Shown: positions 52,450-61,609 of the stretch, in pieces | Position numbering within the stretch: the stretch's first letter is position 1 | Layout: the number at the start of each line of letters is the position of its first letter | Made by a program: the position numbers and the translations under genes | Source: Chloroflexota bacterium | Lineage (GTDB): Bacteria; Chloroflexota; Anaerolineae; Anaerolineales; Anaerolineaceae | Assembly: GCA_021779955.1 (NCBI GenBank) | Contig: JAJXZS010000033.1 | Location: 49,880-113,879, forward strand | Length of the DNA: 64,000 nucleotides | Direction of reading: 5' to 3' | The notes under the pieces: model-generated | Told to the model about the DNA's origin: nothing | Seen by the model: only the letters and a program-made list of their open reading frames with translations | Database searches by the model: none

Positions 52450-54465
52450 TTAATTCGAGTAAACCACTGAATATTGGTATTCGGCTTTTTGGCGTGAATA
52501 GTCTGTCGTACCACTGACCGCAATGGTCACAGGAAATAGATCGTTCCCTGACCGGATGGGGATTTCCAGCGGTTCTGCGCCTGTTACAAAGTACTGCGTA
52601 ACAAGGGTTTGTGTGTTTTGGTCGATCACAGAAATGGCGTAGGTCTGCGGCAGCGCGTTTACGATACGTACGAATCCGTCCTTTTCCCAGGTACCATCCG
52701 AAATATTGAAATCCTCGAAATAGTCCATTTCAGGGATCGAAATATTATCGACGGCAAATCCTTCGCCGAGCACCGCTCCGTCTGTGATGCTTTCGAAACG
52801 TAAGAGGATCTTCTGTCCCGCATAATGTGAAAGATTGACCGATTCGGCCTGCCAGCCGTTGCTGCTTCCGTTGAATCCGCAGCCGTAGTTGTTCCCGGTG
52901 GAATTTTCCCGGGTGCAGCCAGTGGCTGCCAGCGAGATCCAGGTCTCTCCATCATCTTCTGACGCCAGAACATAACCGAAATCATACAAGGGTTCAAAAT
53001 CGTACCATGCATCGAATGTAAGCGAGACCGGCGCCTGTAGATTGCGCAGATCGAACTCGCGTGTCAACGCCATATCCGACGAATTGCCGACATTGGACCA
53101 CATGAAAGCCGAACCATCCTGCGGATCGTCAGGAATGATCTTCACTTCGTCCTGCCCCTTGAATGTGAAAACCGATGGCGCCCCGCAGATGAGCTGAACG
53201 TAGTCAGTGCCATATTGCGACACGCTGCGCTCTTCCTGCAGGTCTTTACACCTCGTCTGCCGTTCGGTTGGCCCGGCATTGGGGGCTTCAGGATAAGCTT
53301 CATAACTGTAACGCCCGTCGCTAACAGCGGGGTCCTGCACAAAATTAGCCACCGCCCAATCTGCAAACAATTGGACGGACGTGACGGGTTTTCCGGTTTG
53401 CGGATCCGTGATCCCAAGCCCGCTCAACGTTTCATCGATGCTCATCAGGCCGTTATCCTCGCTTGCCACAACACTGCGCGTAAATTCTTCGCCGAACCGC
53501 CCCATCATGTAAGTCACAAACAGGTAACTCGCCCCATAATGCGGAGTGCTGTCTTCCTCGCCATTGCTCCAATCATTCAATTGCATGTCGGGATTATGCA
53601 GAAAAACGCTGTCGAATCCTCCGGCCTGGTATCCGTTGATCTGAGCCGCCAATTCCGAGAACCCTTCGTTAAGCCACAATTCTTCGTTTGGATCCTGCGA
53701 CTGGTGGATCAGGTGTTGAAGCTCGTGCGCCATCACGCCCAAAGTATACGGGTCACTCAGACTCTGGATGTCCGCATTGATCGAGAACATCTCATGCGCG
53801 TTCGAATATTCGTAAACATCGGGAGAGACCAAATCGCCTGCCGACATGTAACCCGCGATCGATTCACCCAATCCGCGCGCGTAGAGTACGTAGAGATGCG
53901 GGTCATAATCGACTCCGGGGACAGGCTCGCTGCCAAAAAAGAGGTGATCCTTTGGATAGATTTCGTTCGAAAAGGTTTCTACCAGGGTTTTCAAGGCTGT
54001 TTGGTCGTACGGAATTTCATCTTCGATCCAGAAATAGACATCATCCGTTGCGTAGCGCAGGGATGCGTCCACCTGACGGTTACGCTCGCGATCATCCTCC
54101 CAAATCCAGAACTTTTGCCGGTCGCCAATCGCGAAATCGGGAGCAGGGACGATTGTGTCTTGCGGGGCGCTTGCAGCAGCTCTAAAGCGGGAGGCCAACG
54201 AATAGGGATCGACAGAAGGGAGGATCGCATGGCGCAAGATCTCGAGGGTTTGGGCCGCATCAAGGGGTTCACTCGCCCCGGTCGTTGGCGCATCGGGCAT
54301 CCGTGTTGGCGTGGGGTGCGAAGTCGATGACGGCAAAGGTGTTGGCGCAACGGGTGAACTGAACACGCCAGCTTTTGCCAGAAGGTAGACCGGTAGCGAT
54401 ACACAAATGCAGCAAGCAATGATCGCGGCCAGGCTGATGATGATGATTTTCTCGGATCGATCCAT
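52450..54465 (-). CDS. Surface metalloprotease, gluzincin type (HELQH)
   Basis: 671 aa from the ATG at 54465. One span near the N-terminus (IIIISLAAIIACCICVSLPV) is followed by a Thr/Pro/Ser-rich stretch, a protease domain with zinc motif VMAHELQHLIHQ (about residues 244-255) and third ligand in ELWLNEGFSELAAQ, then a beta-rich C-terminal region with paired Cys (ATGCTRENSTGNNYGCGF) like the MAM/immune-inhibitor-A tail. It is likely anchored outside the membrane. A GTG at 54552 would add 29 residues. GGAG precedes the chosen ATG closely. Confidence 0.85.
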   Translation of the reverse strand: MDRSEKIIIISLAAIIACCICVSLPVYLLAKAGVFSSPVAPTPLPSSTSHPTPTRMPDAPTTGASEPLDAAQTLEILRHAILPSVDPYSLASRFRAAASAPQDTIVPAPDFAIGDRQKFWIWEDDRERNRQVDASLRYATDDVYFWIEDEIPYDQTALKTLVETFSNEIYPKDHLFFGSEPVPGVDYDPHLYVLYARGLGESIAGYMSAGDLVSPDVYEYSNAHEMFSINADIQSLSDPYTLGVMAHELQHLIHQSQDPNEELWLNEGFSELAAQINGYQAGGFDSVFLHNPDMQLNDWSNGEEDSTPHYGASYLFVTYMMGRFGEEFTRSVVASEDNGLMSIDETLSGLGITDPQTGKPVTSVQLFADWAVANFVQDPAVSDGRYSYEAYPEAPNAGPTERQTRCKDLQEERSVSQYGTDYVQLICGAPSVFTFKGQDEVKIIPDDPQDGSAFMWSNVGNSSDMALTREFDLRNLQAPVSLTFDAWYDFEPLYDFGYVLASEDDGETWISLAATGCTRENSTGNNYGCGFNGSSNGWQAESVNLSHYAGQKILLRFESITDGAVLGEGFAVDNISIPEMDYFEDFNISDGTWEKDGFVRIVNALPQTYAISVIDQNTQTLVTQYFVTGAEPLEIPIRSGNDLFPVTIAVSGTTDYSRQKAEYQYSVVYSN

Positions 54466-54605
54466 GATCTCCGCCGTTGGTACAAATCTGGTGCCAGGAG
54501 TTGACGTCTCTGCAATGTCTCCCTGAAAAGAGTCTATCGCTTCATTATACACAGGCCAACCTGGGTGCGCGATCTCGGAGTCCGCTCAAGCTGTAAATAT
54601 CCCGT

Positions 54606-54644
54606 AAAAACCGGTAGGGACGCTTTGGGGTGCGTCCCTACCGG
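54606..54644 (-). terminator. Terminator built from a GTAGGGACGC palindrome
   Basis: A 13-bp perfect stem CCGGTAGGGACGC/GCGTCCCTACCGG with an eight-base loop; on the minus strand it runs into TTTTT. It lies 37 bp after the Thr/Pro-rich gene. The core resembles dispersed palindromes found in many genomes. Confidence 0.8.
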
Positions 54645-54680
54645 CTTACCGACTATTCGACATTCCTGGAGGGGGAATAT

Positions 54681-55397
54681 TTATTTGGCCATGAAATTGA
54701 TAATCACGAGATTCTGCGTGCATTCTTTCGAAGTGCTGAACTTCAACGGGTCGCTGAGAGAATTACCTGCCTGGTCGAAGACCTGAATGGTCAGGCTATC
54801 CAGGTTTGAGGTTGCAACATTTCCAAGCACCACCTCGTAGCCTCCCGGCCCATAAGCTTTGGCATTTACCATGCCAGTTACGCCGTACAGGCTCACAGGC
54901 GATGTATTGTAAGTTCCGGTGATTTTCACAATATAATTAAGGATTGGAGCGCCTTTGGCATCGAAAACCTGGCCCGCAACACCCTGCCAGTTGCAGCCCG
55001 AATCAGGGTGGGCGAAATTCGTGCCGTAGATCGGAGTCATCTGCTGAACTCTGAACGGTAAAGCTGTTGGCGTTGGTGAAAGCGTGGCTGTTGGCGTTGG
55101 TGAAAGCGTGGCTGTTGGCACCGGTGTTGGCGTAAAACTTGCCACAGGAGTGAATGTCGGCGCCAAGGTTGGCAGTAACGGCGTTGGCGGAACCTCCGTG
55201 GGAAGTACCACTTCGGTGGGTGCCAGTGTTGCCGTCGGAACAAGCGTGTTCACGCTCTCCGGCAGCGTTGGCAGGATCGCGACGCCATCGTCAGGCCTGG
55301 GTATCAAGGCATCCAGACTGGCGCCGGTAGTGGTCAAAACCACCGTAAAGGTGGTTGCAATGACAAGAAGAATCATCCAAATCAGTCTCTTGAGCAT
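54681..55397 (-). CDS. Secreted or anchored Thr/Pro-rich protein, unknown function
   Basis: 238 aa from the ATG at 55397, with GGAGG six bases upstream. An N-terminal signal/anchor (LIWMILLVIATTFTVVLTTT) is followed by a Thr/Pro/Val linker of about 75 residues (LVPTATLAPTEVVLPT; ATLSPTPT repeats) and a C-terminal beta domain of about 115 residues with three Cys: DSGCNWQGVAGQVFDAKGAP, then NYIVKITG and VYD-like ends. The domain has the look of a carboxypeptidase-regulatory or Ig-like fold. Terminator downstream. Function unknown. Confidence 0.78.
   Translation of the reverse strand: MLKRLIWMILLVIATTFTVVLTTTGASLDALIPRPDDGVAILPTLPESVNTLVPTATLAPTEVVLPTEVPPTPLLPTLAPTFTPVASFTPTPVPTATLSPTPTATLSPTPTALPFRVQQMTPIYGTNFAHPDSGCNWQGVAGQVFDAKGAPILNYIVKITGTYNTSPVSLYGVTGMVNAKAYGPGGYEVVLGNVATSNLDSLTIQVFDQAGNSLSDPLKFSTSKECTQNLVIINFMAK
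55063..55119 (-). repeat. 24-bp tandem repeats coding the Thr/Pro linker
   Basis: Two identical 24-bp units (55063-55086 and 55087-55110) and a partial third encode ATLSPTPT on the minus strand. Identity at DNA level suggests recent slippage. Confidence 0.85.
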
Positions 55398-55501
55398 ACG
55401 TTCCTCCAGATAGAGCAATTACCTGGAAAGGTGCATGATTCATGCCAGAAAGAAGCTGATTCCTGCAGTTCCTTCGAACGGTTTTCGAAATCATTCTGGC
55501 A

Positions 55502-55507
55502 TATAAT
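55502..55507 (+). promoter_or_regulatory. -10 box of the second glycan operon
   Basis: Perfect TATAAT 16 bp before the ATG at 55524, implying a very short leader. No clear -35 box. Confidence 0.4.
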
Positions 55508-55523
55508 CGGATAAAGGTGATTT

Positions 55524-57677
55524 ATGAGACAACTCCTGCAAAACATGCGTGATGGCTCGACCAGCGTTGCAGATGTGCCAGTACCCGCGGTCAAGAGCCG
55601 CACAGCCCTTGTTCGCACCGCTGCATCCCTGGTTTCGGCCGGCACCGAACGAATGGTGGTCGAGTTTGCCGAAAAATCCCTGGTCGGCAAGGCAGCCTCT
55701 CGCCCCGATCTTGTGCGCCAGGTGGTGAACAAAGCCCGCAACGAGGGCATCCTCACCTCGGTCGAAGCTGCGTTCAGTAAATTGGGCCAACCCATGGCGC
55801 TGGGCTATTCCTCGGCAGGCACCATTATCGAGGCCGGCAGCGCATTGCAGGGATTCCAGGTTGGCGATCGGGTGGCTTGCGGCGGAGGCGGCTACGCCGT
55901 CCATGCCGAGTATGCACTTGTCCCTCAAAACCTGATGGTCAAATTGCCTGACAACGTAGATTTCGAGAGCGCAGCCTTCACCACACTTGGATCCGTTGCC
56001 ATGCAGGGATTTCGCCTCGCCAATCCCCAGGTTGGAGACAGGGTATGTGTGATCGGTTTGGGTCTGCTCGGACTGCTGGCCTGCGGCATCGCCAACGCGG
56101 CAGGCTGCAGCGTCTTCGGCGAAGATATCTCCCCCGCCCGGGTGGATCTTGCCAGAAAGTTCAACACAACTGCTGTGTTGCGTGAAGGTTGCGAAGAAGC
56201 AGCGGCGGCCTTCACCCAGAACCGCGGATTCGACATCGTCCTCATCTGCGCAGATACCACATCGAACGATACGGTCGAGCTTGCCGGTATCCTGGCGCGT
56301 GACAGGGGCATTGTGGTCGCCATCGGCGCAGTGGGCATGGAGATTCCGCGCAGAACCTATTACGAGAAGGAACTCGATTTCAAGATCTCGCGTTCCTATG
56401 GACCCGGGCGCTACGATCCTTCCTATGAAGAAAGCGGCAAGGATTACCCTATCGGCTACGTGCGCTGGACCGAGGGCCGCAATATGGAATCCTTTGTCCA
56501 GCTCCTGGCGGAAAAGCGCCTCGACCTTTCACCGCTCATTTCGCATCGTTTCAGCATCGAACAGGCAGGCCAGGCGTATGACTTGATCACAGGCAAGTCG
56601 AAAGAACCTTTCCTTGGCGTGCTTTTGACGTATGACACTTCTGTACCTCAAGCAGCCCAATCGCGAATCGACATGCCATCATCTACGCTGCGGACCCCCA
56701 CATCTGCCGTTAAAGTTGGCGTTCTCGGCGCCGGCAACTATGCCAATGCCGTGTTTCTGCCTGCCCTGAAAAGATCCGGCATGGCAGAACTCGTCGGAAT
56801 TGCGTCAGCCTCGGGTTTGAGCGCCACCCTGGCGGCGAGGCGTTTCGGGTTTCGCTTTGCCTCCTCCAAAGAGGATGAGATCCTTTCGAACCCCGAGATC
56901 AACACCGTCGTCGTCCTCACCCGCCACCAACTCCACTCCCGCCAGGTGATTGCTGCCCTTCAGGCTGGCAAGAATGTCTACTGCGAAAAACCGCTTGCCC
57001 TGACCCCCGAAGAGCTCGATCAGGTCGAAGAAGTAATGCGCAGCGTCAAGCTCCCCCTGCTGACCATCGGCTTCAATCGGCGCTTCGCTCCATTTGGCCA
57101 ACTTCTGCAGAGCTACTTTGCCCAACGCAGTGAACCCATGCACGTTTCTTACCGGGTCAACGCCGGCTTCCTGCCCGCGAACCACTGGCTGCACGATCCA
57201 GCCCAGGGCGGCGGCAGAATCATCGGAGAAGGCTGCCACTTCATCGACTTCGTGACTTTCCTGGTTGGTGAATCCCCGCGCTGGGTTTCCGCAATTGGCC
57301 TGCCCGACGGGAATCGTTACCATCAGGACAACGTCGAACTCACTTTCGGCTTTGCGGATGGCTCGCTCGGTTCTGTCACATACCTGGCAAACGGCACGAA
57401 AGCCTTTCCCAAGGAACGTATCGAAGTCTTTTGCGGTGGAAAGGTTGGCGTTCTGGACGATTTCCGCTCGCTCGAGCTGGTCAGCGATAACCATCATGAG
57501 CGTAAGGTCGCACGTTTGCGCCAGGATAAGGGCCACCAGGCTTCCTGGACCGCTTTCTGCAATGCAATTCTCAAAGGCCAGGAGCCGCCCATTCCACTCG
57601 GCCAATTGACCGGCGTCACCCGAACGACCTTCGCGGCCGTGCGGTCTCTCGAAACAGGTCAAAAGATCACACTCTAG
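55524..57677 (+). CDS. Bi-domain oxidoreductase (Zn-ADH-like + Gfo/Idh/MocA)
   Basis: 717 aa. Residues 1 to about 375 form a medium-chain dehydrogenase-like domain with a Rossmann motif VCVIGLGLLGLLACGIANAAG; typical zinc-ligand Cys clusters are not evident. From about 390 a Gfo/Idh/MocA dehydrogenase follows: VGVLGAGNYANAVFLPAL, NVYCEKPLALTPEELDQVEE, with GGGRIIGEGCHFIDFVTFLVG in the catalytic region. This fusion is a known marker of glycan biosynthesis loci, acting on a nucleotide-sugar. It opens an operon with heparinase II/III-like and GT4 genes. Confidence 0.92.
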   Translation: MRQLLQNMRDGSTSVADVPVPAVKSRTALVRTAASLVSAGTERMVVEFAEKSLVGKAASRPDLVRQVVNKARNEGILTSVEAAFSKLGQPMALGYSSAGTIIEAGSALQGFQVGDRVACGGGGYAVHAEYALVPQNLMVKLPDNVDFESAAFTTLGSVAMQGFRLANPQVGDRVCVIGLGLLGLLACGIANAAGCSVFGEDISPARVDLARKFNTTAVLREGCEEAAAAFTQNRGFDIVLICADTTSNDTVELAGILARDRGIVVAIGAVGMEIPRRTYYEKELDFKISRSYGPGRYDPSYEESGKDYPIGYVRWTEGRNMESFVQLLAEKRLDLSPLISHRFSIEQAGQAYDLITGKSKEPFLGVLLTYDTSVPQAAQSRIDMPSSTLRTPTSAVKVGVLGAGNYANAVFLPALKRSGMAELVGIASASGLSATLAARRFGFRFASSKEDEILSNPEINTVVVLTRHQLHSRQVIAALQAGKNVYCEKPLALTPEELDQVEEVMRSVKLPLLTIGFNRRFAPFGQLLQSYFAQRSEPMHVSYRVNAGFLPANHWLHDPAQGGGRIIGEGCHFIDFVTFLVGESPRWVSAIGLPDGNRYHQDNVELTFGFADGSLGSVTYLANGTKAFPKERIEVFCGGKVGVLDDFRSLELVSDNHHERKVARLRQDKGHQASWTAFCNAILKGQEPPIPLGQLTGVTRTTFAAVRSLETGQKITL

Positions 57678-57698
57678 AAAGTAAGGCGGGAGTTGCAG

Positions 57699-59663
57699 GT
57701 GAATCGTTTCCGGAAAGCCTTCTTGTTGGCCAGGGAATTGGGATTCAGCCAACTGGCGCCCTATGCGACCTACCAGATGAGATTGCGCAGTGGGGCGATC
57801 CGGCGCGAAACGCCTGCACGCGGTTGGAAGGACGAAATCCCGACTTTCCGTTCTCGTGATTTTCAAATCCCGCTGCCTGTTGTCTCACGATATCAGGTCA
57901 AAGCCACAGGAATCGACACCGGAGCCCTGATTGGTGAAGCTGAGTCGATCCTGCAGGGTCGATATCGTCCTTTTGGCGGGGATCCGCAACCTTTGGCCTT
58001 TGATCTGGGTCAATCACCTCTTGAGCATTGGACCCATTACGGCTCGGTCTTCGCCGGAAAAGACATCAAACTGACCTGGGAGCCGGCGCGCTTTACCTGG
58101 GCCTATCCGCTCATCGAAGCTTATGTCTTGACCGATGACGAGCGCTTTTCCGAGTTCTTTTGGCAGCGATTCGAAGAATTTGTAGGAACCAATCCGGTCA
58201 ACCTGGGCCCAAACTGGGCATCCGCTCAGGAAGCCGCTTTACGGGTGCTTCCGCTTCTCTTTGCCCTCAAGACTTTCAAATCGTCACCATCCGCTAGCGA
58301 CAGCCGCATGCGCAGCCTGATTTCGCTGCTTTACAGATCGGCGCTTCGCATCCTCCCCACGCTCGATTATGCCAGATCGCAGAACAACAATCATCTCTTA
58401 TCAGAGTCTCTTGGATTGATCATGCTCGGTACCTTCTTTTCGGGCGCTCACCCTGCGGCCAGAAAGTGGTTAACAAAAGGTTTTGCTGCATTTGAGCACG
58501 GGCTTCAAACCCAGATCGAAAATGATGGCACATACAGCCAGCACAGCATGATCTACCATCGGATGATGCTGCAACTGGCCTTAATCTATTGCGGCTATGC
58601 GCAAGAAAATCGACGCCCATTCTTGATCGAGAACCGCGCCCTGCTCTGTGCTGCCACTCAGTGGCTCGCTGGGCAGGTCGATGCAGCCACGGGCGATGCT
58701 CCCAACCTCGGCCATAACGACGGTACCCAGCTTCTCCCCTTTGGCGCTGCCGGCTACCGCGATTTTCGGCCAACTCTCCAGGCTGCCGGGCTTGCCTTCA
58801 TCGGCCGGCCGGCCTTCGATGCCGGTCCATGGGACGATCTACCACTCTGGTTGGGACTGCCCTCTCCCGATTGCCAGCCAAAATCCAGCGCCTGTTCCTC
58901 CTCGCCAAACCCGGTCATCCACAGGGTCGGAAATCAAGCTTGCTGGGGCACGCTTCGCGCAGTCAATTTTCACTCGCGTCCTGCCCATGCCGATCAGCTC
59001 GATGTCGATCTGTGGTGGCACGGACACAACATCGCGCTTGACGCTGGCACTTACCAGTACAATGGCGAACCGCCATGGGACAATCCCTTTGCCGCGACCT
59101 GTGTACACAATACCGTCACATTCAATGGCGAGGATCAGATGGAGCGGGTTAGCCGCTTTCTCTGGCTCGGCCGGGCCGATGCGAAGGTCCACTCCCAGCT
59201 AAACCCAAATGCAGTGACAGGCAAGATGAAAGTTCATTCAGACCCGCCTATCCGCCACACGCGTACCCTGGCGTTCCTCCCGGACAAAGGTTTCACCGTC
59301 TCCGACGAAATCCTGCCCATTCACAAAGGCAAACCTTACACAGCCGACCTGCAATGGCTGCTCCCCGATTGGAGCTATACCCTGCTCGATCACGGCATTC
59401 TGCTTGAGGGTGAAGAGATCACCATCGAATTGACGATCGAATGCTCTCACCATCACCATTCTGCACAGCATCGCGCAATCTCGCTGATTCGGGGTGGAGC
59501 CACCGTGGCGGGCGACATCGAGAGCCCGATTCGCGGCTGGTTCTCGCCGACATATAACCAAAAGAAACCTGCGCTTTCTTTCGTCTTCAGGGTCTCGGCC
59601 TCCGGCGAGGTCACGCTGACATCGCACTGGAGCATTTCAACCCGCGCGTCCAATTCGAGATAA
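57699..59663 (+). CDS. Heparinase II/III-like family protein
   Basis: 654 aa with an alpha/alpha toroid N-terminal half (about 1-370) and the heparinase II/III beta-sheet domain after about 410. Markers are TWAYPLIEAYVLTDD, NNHLLSESLGLIMLG, NDGTYSQHSMIYHRMMLQLA, NLGHNDGTQLLPFG and the C-terminal DVDLWWHGHNIALDAGTYQY and VHNTVTFNGEDQM. The catalytic Asn/His/Tyr set of this lyase family appears present. In this context it may edit or degrade an acidic surface polysaccharide. GTG at 57699 is chosen (GGGAG six bases upstream); TTG at 57693 is possible. Confidence 0.9.
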   Translation: MNRFRKAFLLARELGFSQLAPYATYQMRLRSGAIRRETPARGWKDEIPTFRSRDFQIPLPVVSRYQVKATGIDTGALIGEAESILQGRYRPFGGDPQPLAFDLGQSPLEHWTHYGSVFAGKDIKLTWEPARFTWAYPLIEAYVLTDDERFSEFFWQRFEEFVGTNPVNLGPNWASAQEAALRVLPLLFALKTFKSSPSASDSRMRSLISLLYRSALRILPTLDYARSQNNNHLLSESLGLIMLGTFFSGAHPAARKWLTKGFAAFEHGLQTQIENDGTYSQHSMIYHRMMLQLALIYCGYAQENRRPFLIENRALLCAATQWLAGQVDAATGDAPNLGHNDGTQLLPFGAAGYRDFRPTLQAAGLAFIGRPAFDAGPWDDLPLWLGLPSPDCQPKSSACSSSPNPVIHRVGNQACWGTLRAVNFHSRPAHADQLDVDLWWHGHNIALDAGTYQYNGEPPWDNPFAATCVHNTVTFNGEDQMERVSRFLWLGRADAKVHSQLNPNAVTGKMKVHSDPPIRHTRTLAFLPDKGFTVSDEILPIHKGKPYTADLQWLLPDWSYTLLDHGILLEGEEITIELTIECSHHHHSAQHRAISLIRGGATVAGDIESPIRGWFSPTYNQKKPALSFVFRVSASGEVTLTSHWSISTRASNSR

Positions 59664-59672
59664 AATCAATTC

Positions 59673-60896
59673 ATGCATATTCTCCTCATCCACCAGGCAT
59701 TCGCAGGCTTGAATGAAGCGGGGGGCACGCGCCACTATGAAATTGCCCACTACCTGGCCGGGCAAGGGCATACGGTCACCATCATTGCCAGCCCGGTCAG
59801 TTATCTCACGGGCAAGCCGCGCAGTGGACGCATGCGTTGGGTCGAGCGCGAATCTCCCGAGCCTGGCATCACGATTTTGCGCACTTATACATACTCGGCT
59901 TTGCACCGCAGCTTCTTTCACAGGGTGCTTAGCTTCTTTTCGTTTATGTTCTCTTCTTTTATTACCGGCCTCAGCGTGAAACGCGTTTCCGTCGTTTGGG
60001 GCACCACTCCGCCGATCTTCCAGGGAGTCACCGCGTGGCTGCTTGCCCGCCTGAAGGGTGTCAGGATCCTTTTCGAAGTGCGCGATCTCTGGCCAGCGTT
60101 CGCCATCGCCGTCGGGGTTCTCAAGAGTCCATTGCTCATCCGTCTATCCATTTGGCTTGAAAGATTCCTCTACAGGCACGCCGACCTCCTCGTCGTCAAC
60201 TCGCCCGGCTTCGTCGAGCATGTGACAGCGCGCGGCGCGCGTGAAGTGGTGCTCATTCCCAATGGCGTCGACCCTGGCATGTTCAATCCGGCTGACGGCG
60301 GGTCTGCCTACAGGCAAAAGATTGCCGCCGATTCAGCTTTCGTGGTACTTTACGCGGGGGCATTCGGCATCTCCAACGATTTGACGGTTGTGCTCGATGC
60401 CGCGGCCGAATTGCTCTCACAGCCTGAGATCAAATTCGTTTTCGTGGGTGACGGAAAAGAAAAAGCCCATCTCGAAGCATACGCTTCAGACCGCGCGCTG
60501 ACGAACGTCCTTTTTCAACCACCGGTGCCCAAGAACGAGATGAGCGGGGTTTTGGCAGCCTCTGACGCGTGCATCGCCATCTTGAAGCCCCTCGAAATGT
60601 ACAAAACGACATACCCCAACAAGGTCTTCGACTATATGGCGGCCGGCCGACCAACCCTTTGCTGCATCGACGGGGTAATCCGTAAAGTTATCGAGGATTC
60701 AAATGGCGGCATCTTTGTGCCCCCTGGTAATGCCCATGAGCTGGCTCAGGCTGTGCTCAGGCTTGAAAGCGATACGGTGTTGGCGCGTGAAATGGGCAGA
60801 CGTGCCAGGGCATTTGTGGAAACCCACTTCAATCGCAGCACATTTTCTGCAATAATGGAACAAAGATTGTTCTCTTTGGATAAGAGCGATGAGTGA
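59673..60896 (+). CDS. Glycosyltransferase family 4 (WbuB-like)
   Basis: 407-aa GT-B enzyme. N-terminal domain: HILLIHQAFAGLNEAGGTRH (acceptor loop with GG), hydrophobic patch at about 85-105, and RILFEVRDLWPAFAIAVGVL. C-terminal domain: VVLIPNGVDPGMFNP, VLYAGAFGISNDLTVVLDAA, FVFVGDGKEK and the nucleotide-sugar site PLEMYKTTYPNKVFDYMAAG-type segment. It follows the heparinase-like gene by 9 bp and ends overlapping the response regulator gene. Confidence 0.93.
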   Translation: MHILLIHQAFAGLNEAGGTRHYEIAHYLAGQGHTVTIIASPVSYLTGKPRSGRMRWVERESPEPGITILRTYTYSALHRSFFHRVLSFFSFMFSSFITGLSVKRVSVVWGTTPPIFQGVTAWLLARLKGVRILFEVRDLWPAFAIAVGVLKSPLLIRLSIWLERFLYRHADLLVVNSPGFVEHVTARGAREVVLIPNGVDPGMFNPADGGSAYRQKIAADSAFVVLYAGAFGISNDLTVVLDAAAELLSQPEIKFVFVGDGKEKAHLEAYASDRALTNVLFQPPVPKNEMSGVLAASDACIAILKPLEMYKTTYPNKVFDYMAAGRPTLCCIDGVIRKVIEDSNGGIFVPPGNAHELAQAVLRLESDTVLAREMGRRARAFVETHFNRSTFSAIMEQRLFSLDKSDE

Positions 60897-61602
60897 ACGA
60901 ATATTGATCGTCGAGGATGAAAAGGCTCTGCGTGAAACGCTGATCTACAATCTCGAGCGTGAGGGTTACACCGTGGACGGCATCGCAGACGGCATCTCGG
61001 CGCTTGATAGTGCGCGCAAAAATCACCCCGACCTGATCCTTCTCGATATCATGCTCCCCCGCATTGATGGATTCGAAGTTGCGCGAACTCTGCGCAAAGA
61101 AATGAACACCCCGATTTTGATGCTCACCGCCCGCAATGACGAGATCGACCGTGTCGTGGGCCTGGAAGTCGGCGCAGACGACTACATGACCAAACCCTTC
61201 AGTATGCGCGAGCTGATCGCCAGAGTCAGAGCCATGCTGCGCCGTGTCCGATTGATCCGCGAAGAGCTGGCAGTTGAGAACGGTGAGGGCGAAGAGAAAC
61301 ACGAACTGCTCGTCTCGGGTAATCTGACTCTCGACGTCGACCGCCATGTCTTGATGAAAGACGGCCAGGTCATCGAGCTCAAGCCGAAAGAATTCGAGCT
61401 CATCGAATACTTTTTCCGTCATCCCGGCAGGGTCGTTTCGAGAGATACCCTTCTGCAAAGCCTCTGGGGTTGGGAATACACAGGGGACAGCCGTACTGTG
61501 GACGTCCATGTACGCTGGCTTCGGGAAAAGATCGAGCAAGATCCCTCGAATCCACAGCGCCTGGTCACAGTCCGCGGCGCAGGATACAGATTCGAAAGCT
61601 GA
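60889..61602 (+). CDS. OmpR/PhoB-family response regulator
   Basis: 237 aa, full receiver (VEDEKALR; phospho-Asp53 in PDLILLDIMLPRIDG; Lys102 in YMTKPF) and C-terminal winged helix with LKPKEFELIEYFFRHPGRVV and GDSRTVDVHVRWLREKIE. It starts 8 bases inside the GT4 gene and is followed at 7 bp by the histidine kinase. With pstB next in line it most likely controls phosphate starvation genes (PhoB/PhoP role). Confidence 0.94.
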   Translation: MSERILIVEDEKALRETLIYNLEREGYTVDGIADGISALDSARKNHPDLILLDIMLPRIDGFEVARTLRKEMNTPILMLTARNDEIDRVVGLEVGADDYMTKPFSMRELIARVRAMLRRVRLIREELAVENGEGEEKHELLVSGNLTLDVDRHVLMKDGQVIELKPKEFELIEYFFRHPGRVVSRDTLLQSLWGWEYTGDSRTVDVHVRWLREKIEQDPSNPQRLVTVRGAGYRFES

Positions 61603-61609
61603 GGTTGCG

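Noticed and set aside
54543..54552. GTG at 54552 as start of the metalloprotease
   Set aside because: It overlaps a TATAAT-like sequence and lacks a ribosome site; the ATG at 54465 directly precedes the membrane anchor and has GGAG upstream.
55063..55119. Tandem 24-bp repeats as a possible CRISPR array
   Set aside because: Units are contiguous without spacers and encode an in-frame Thr/Pro linker.
56805..57866. 353-codon open frame on the minus strand
   Set aside because: Antisense to the bi-domain oxidoreductase and the heparinase-like gene.
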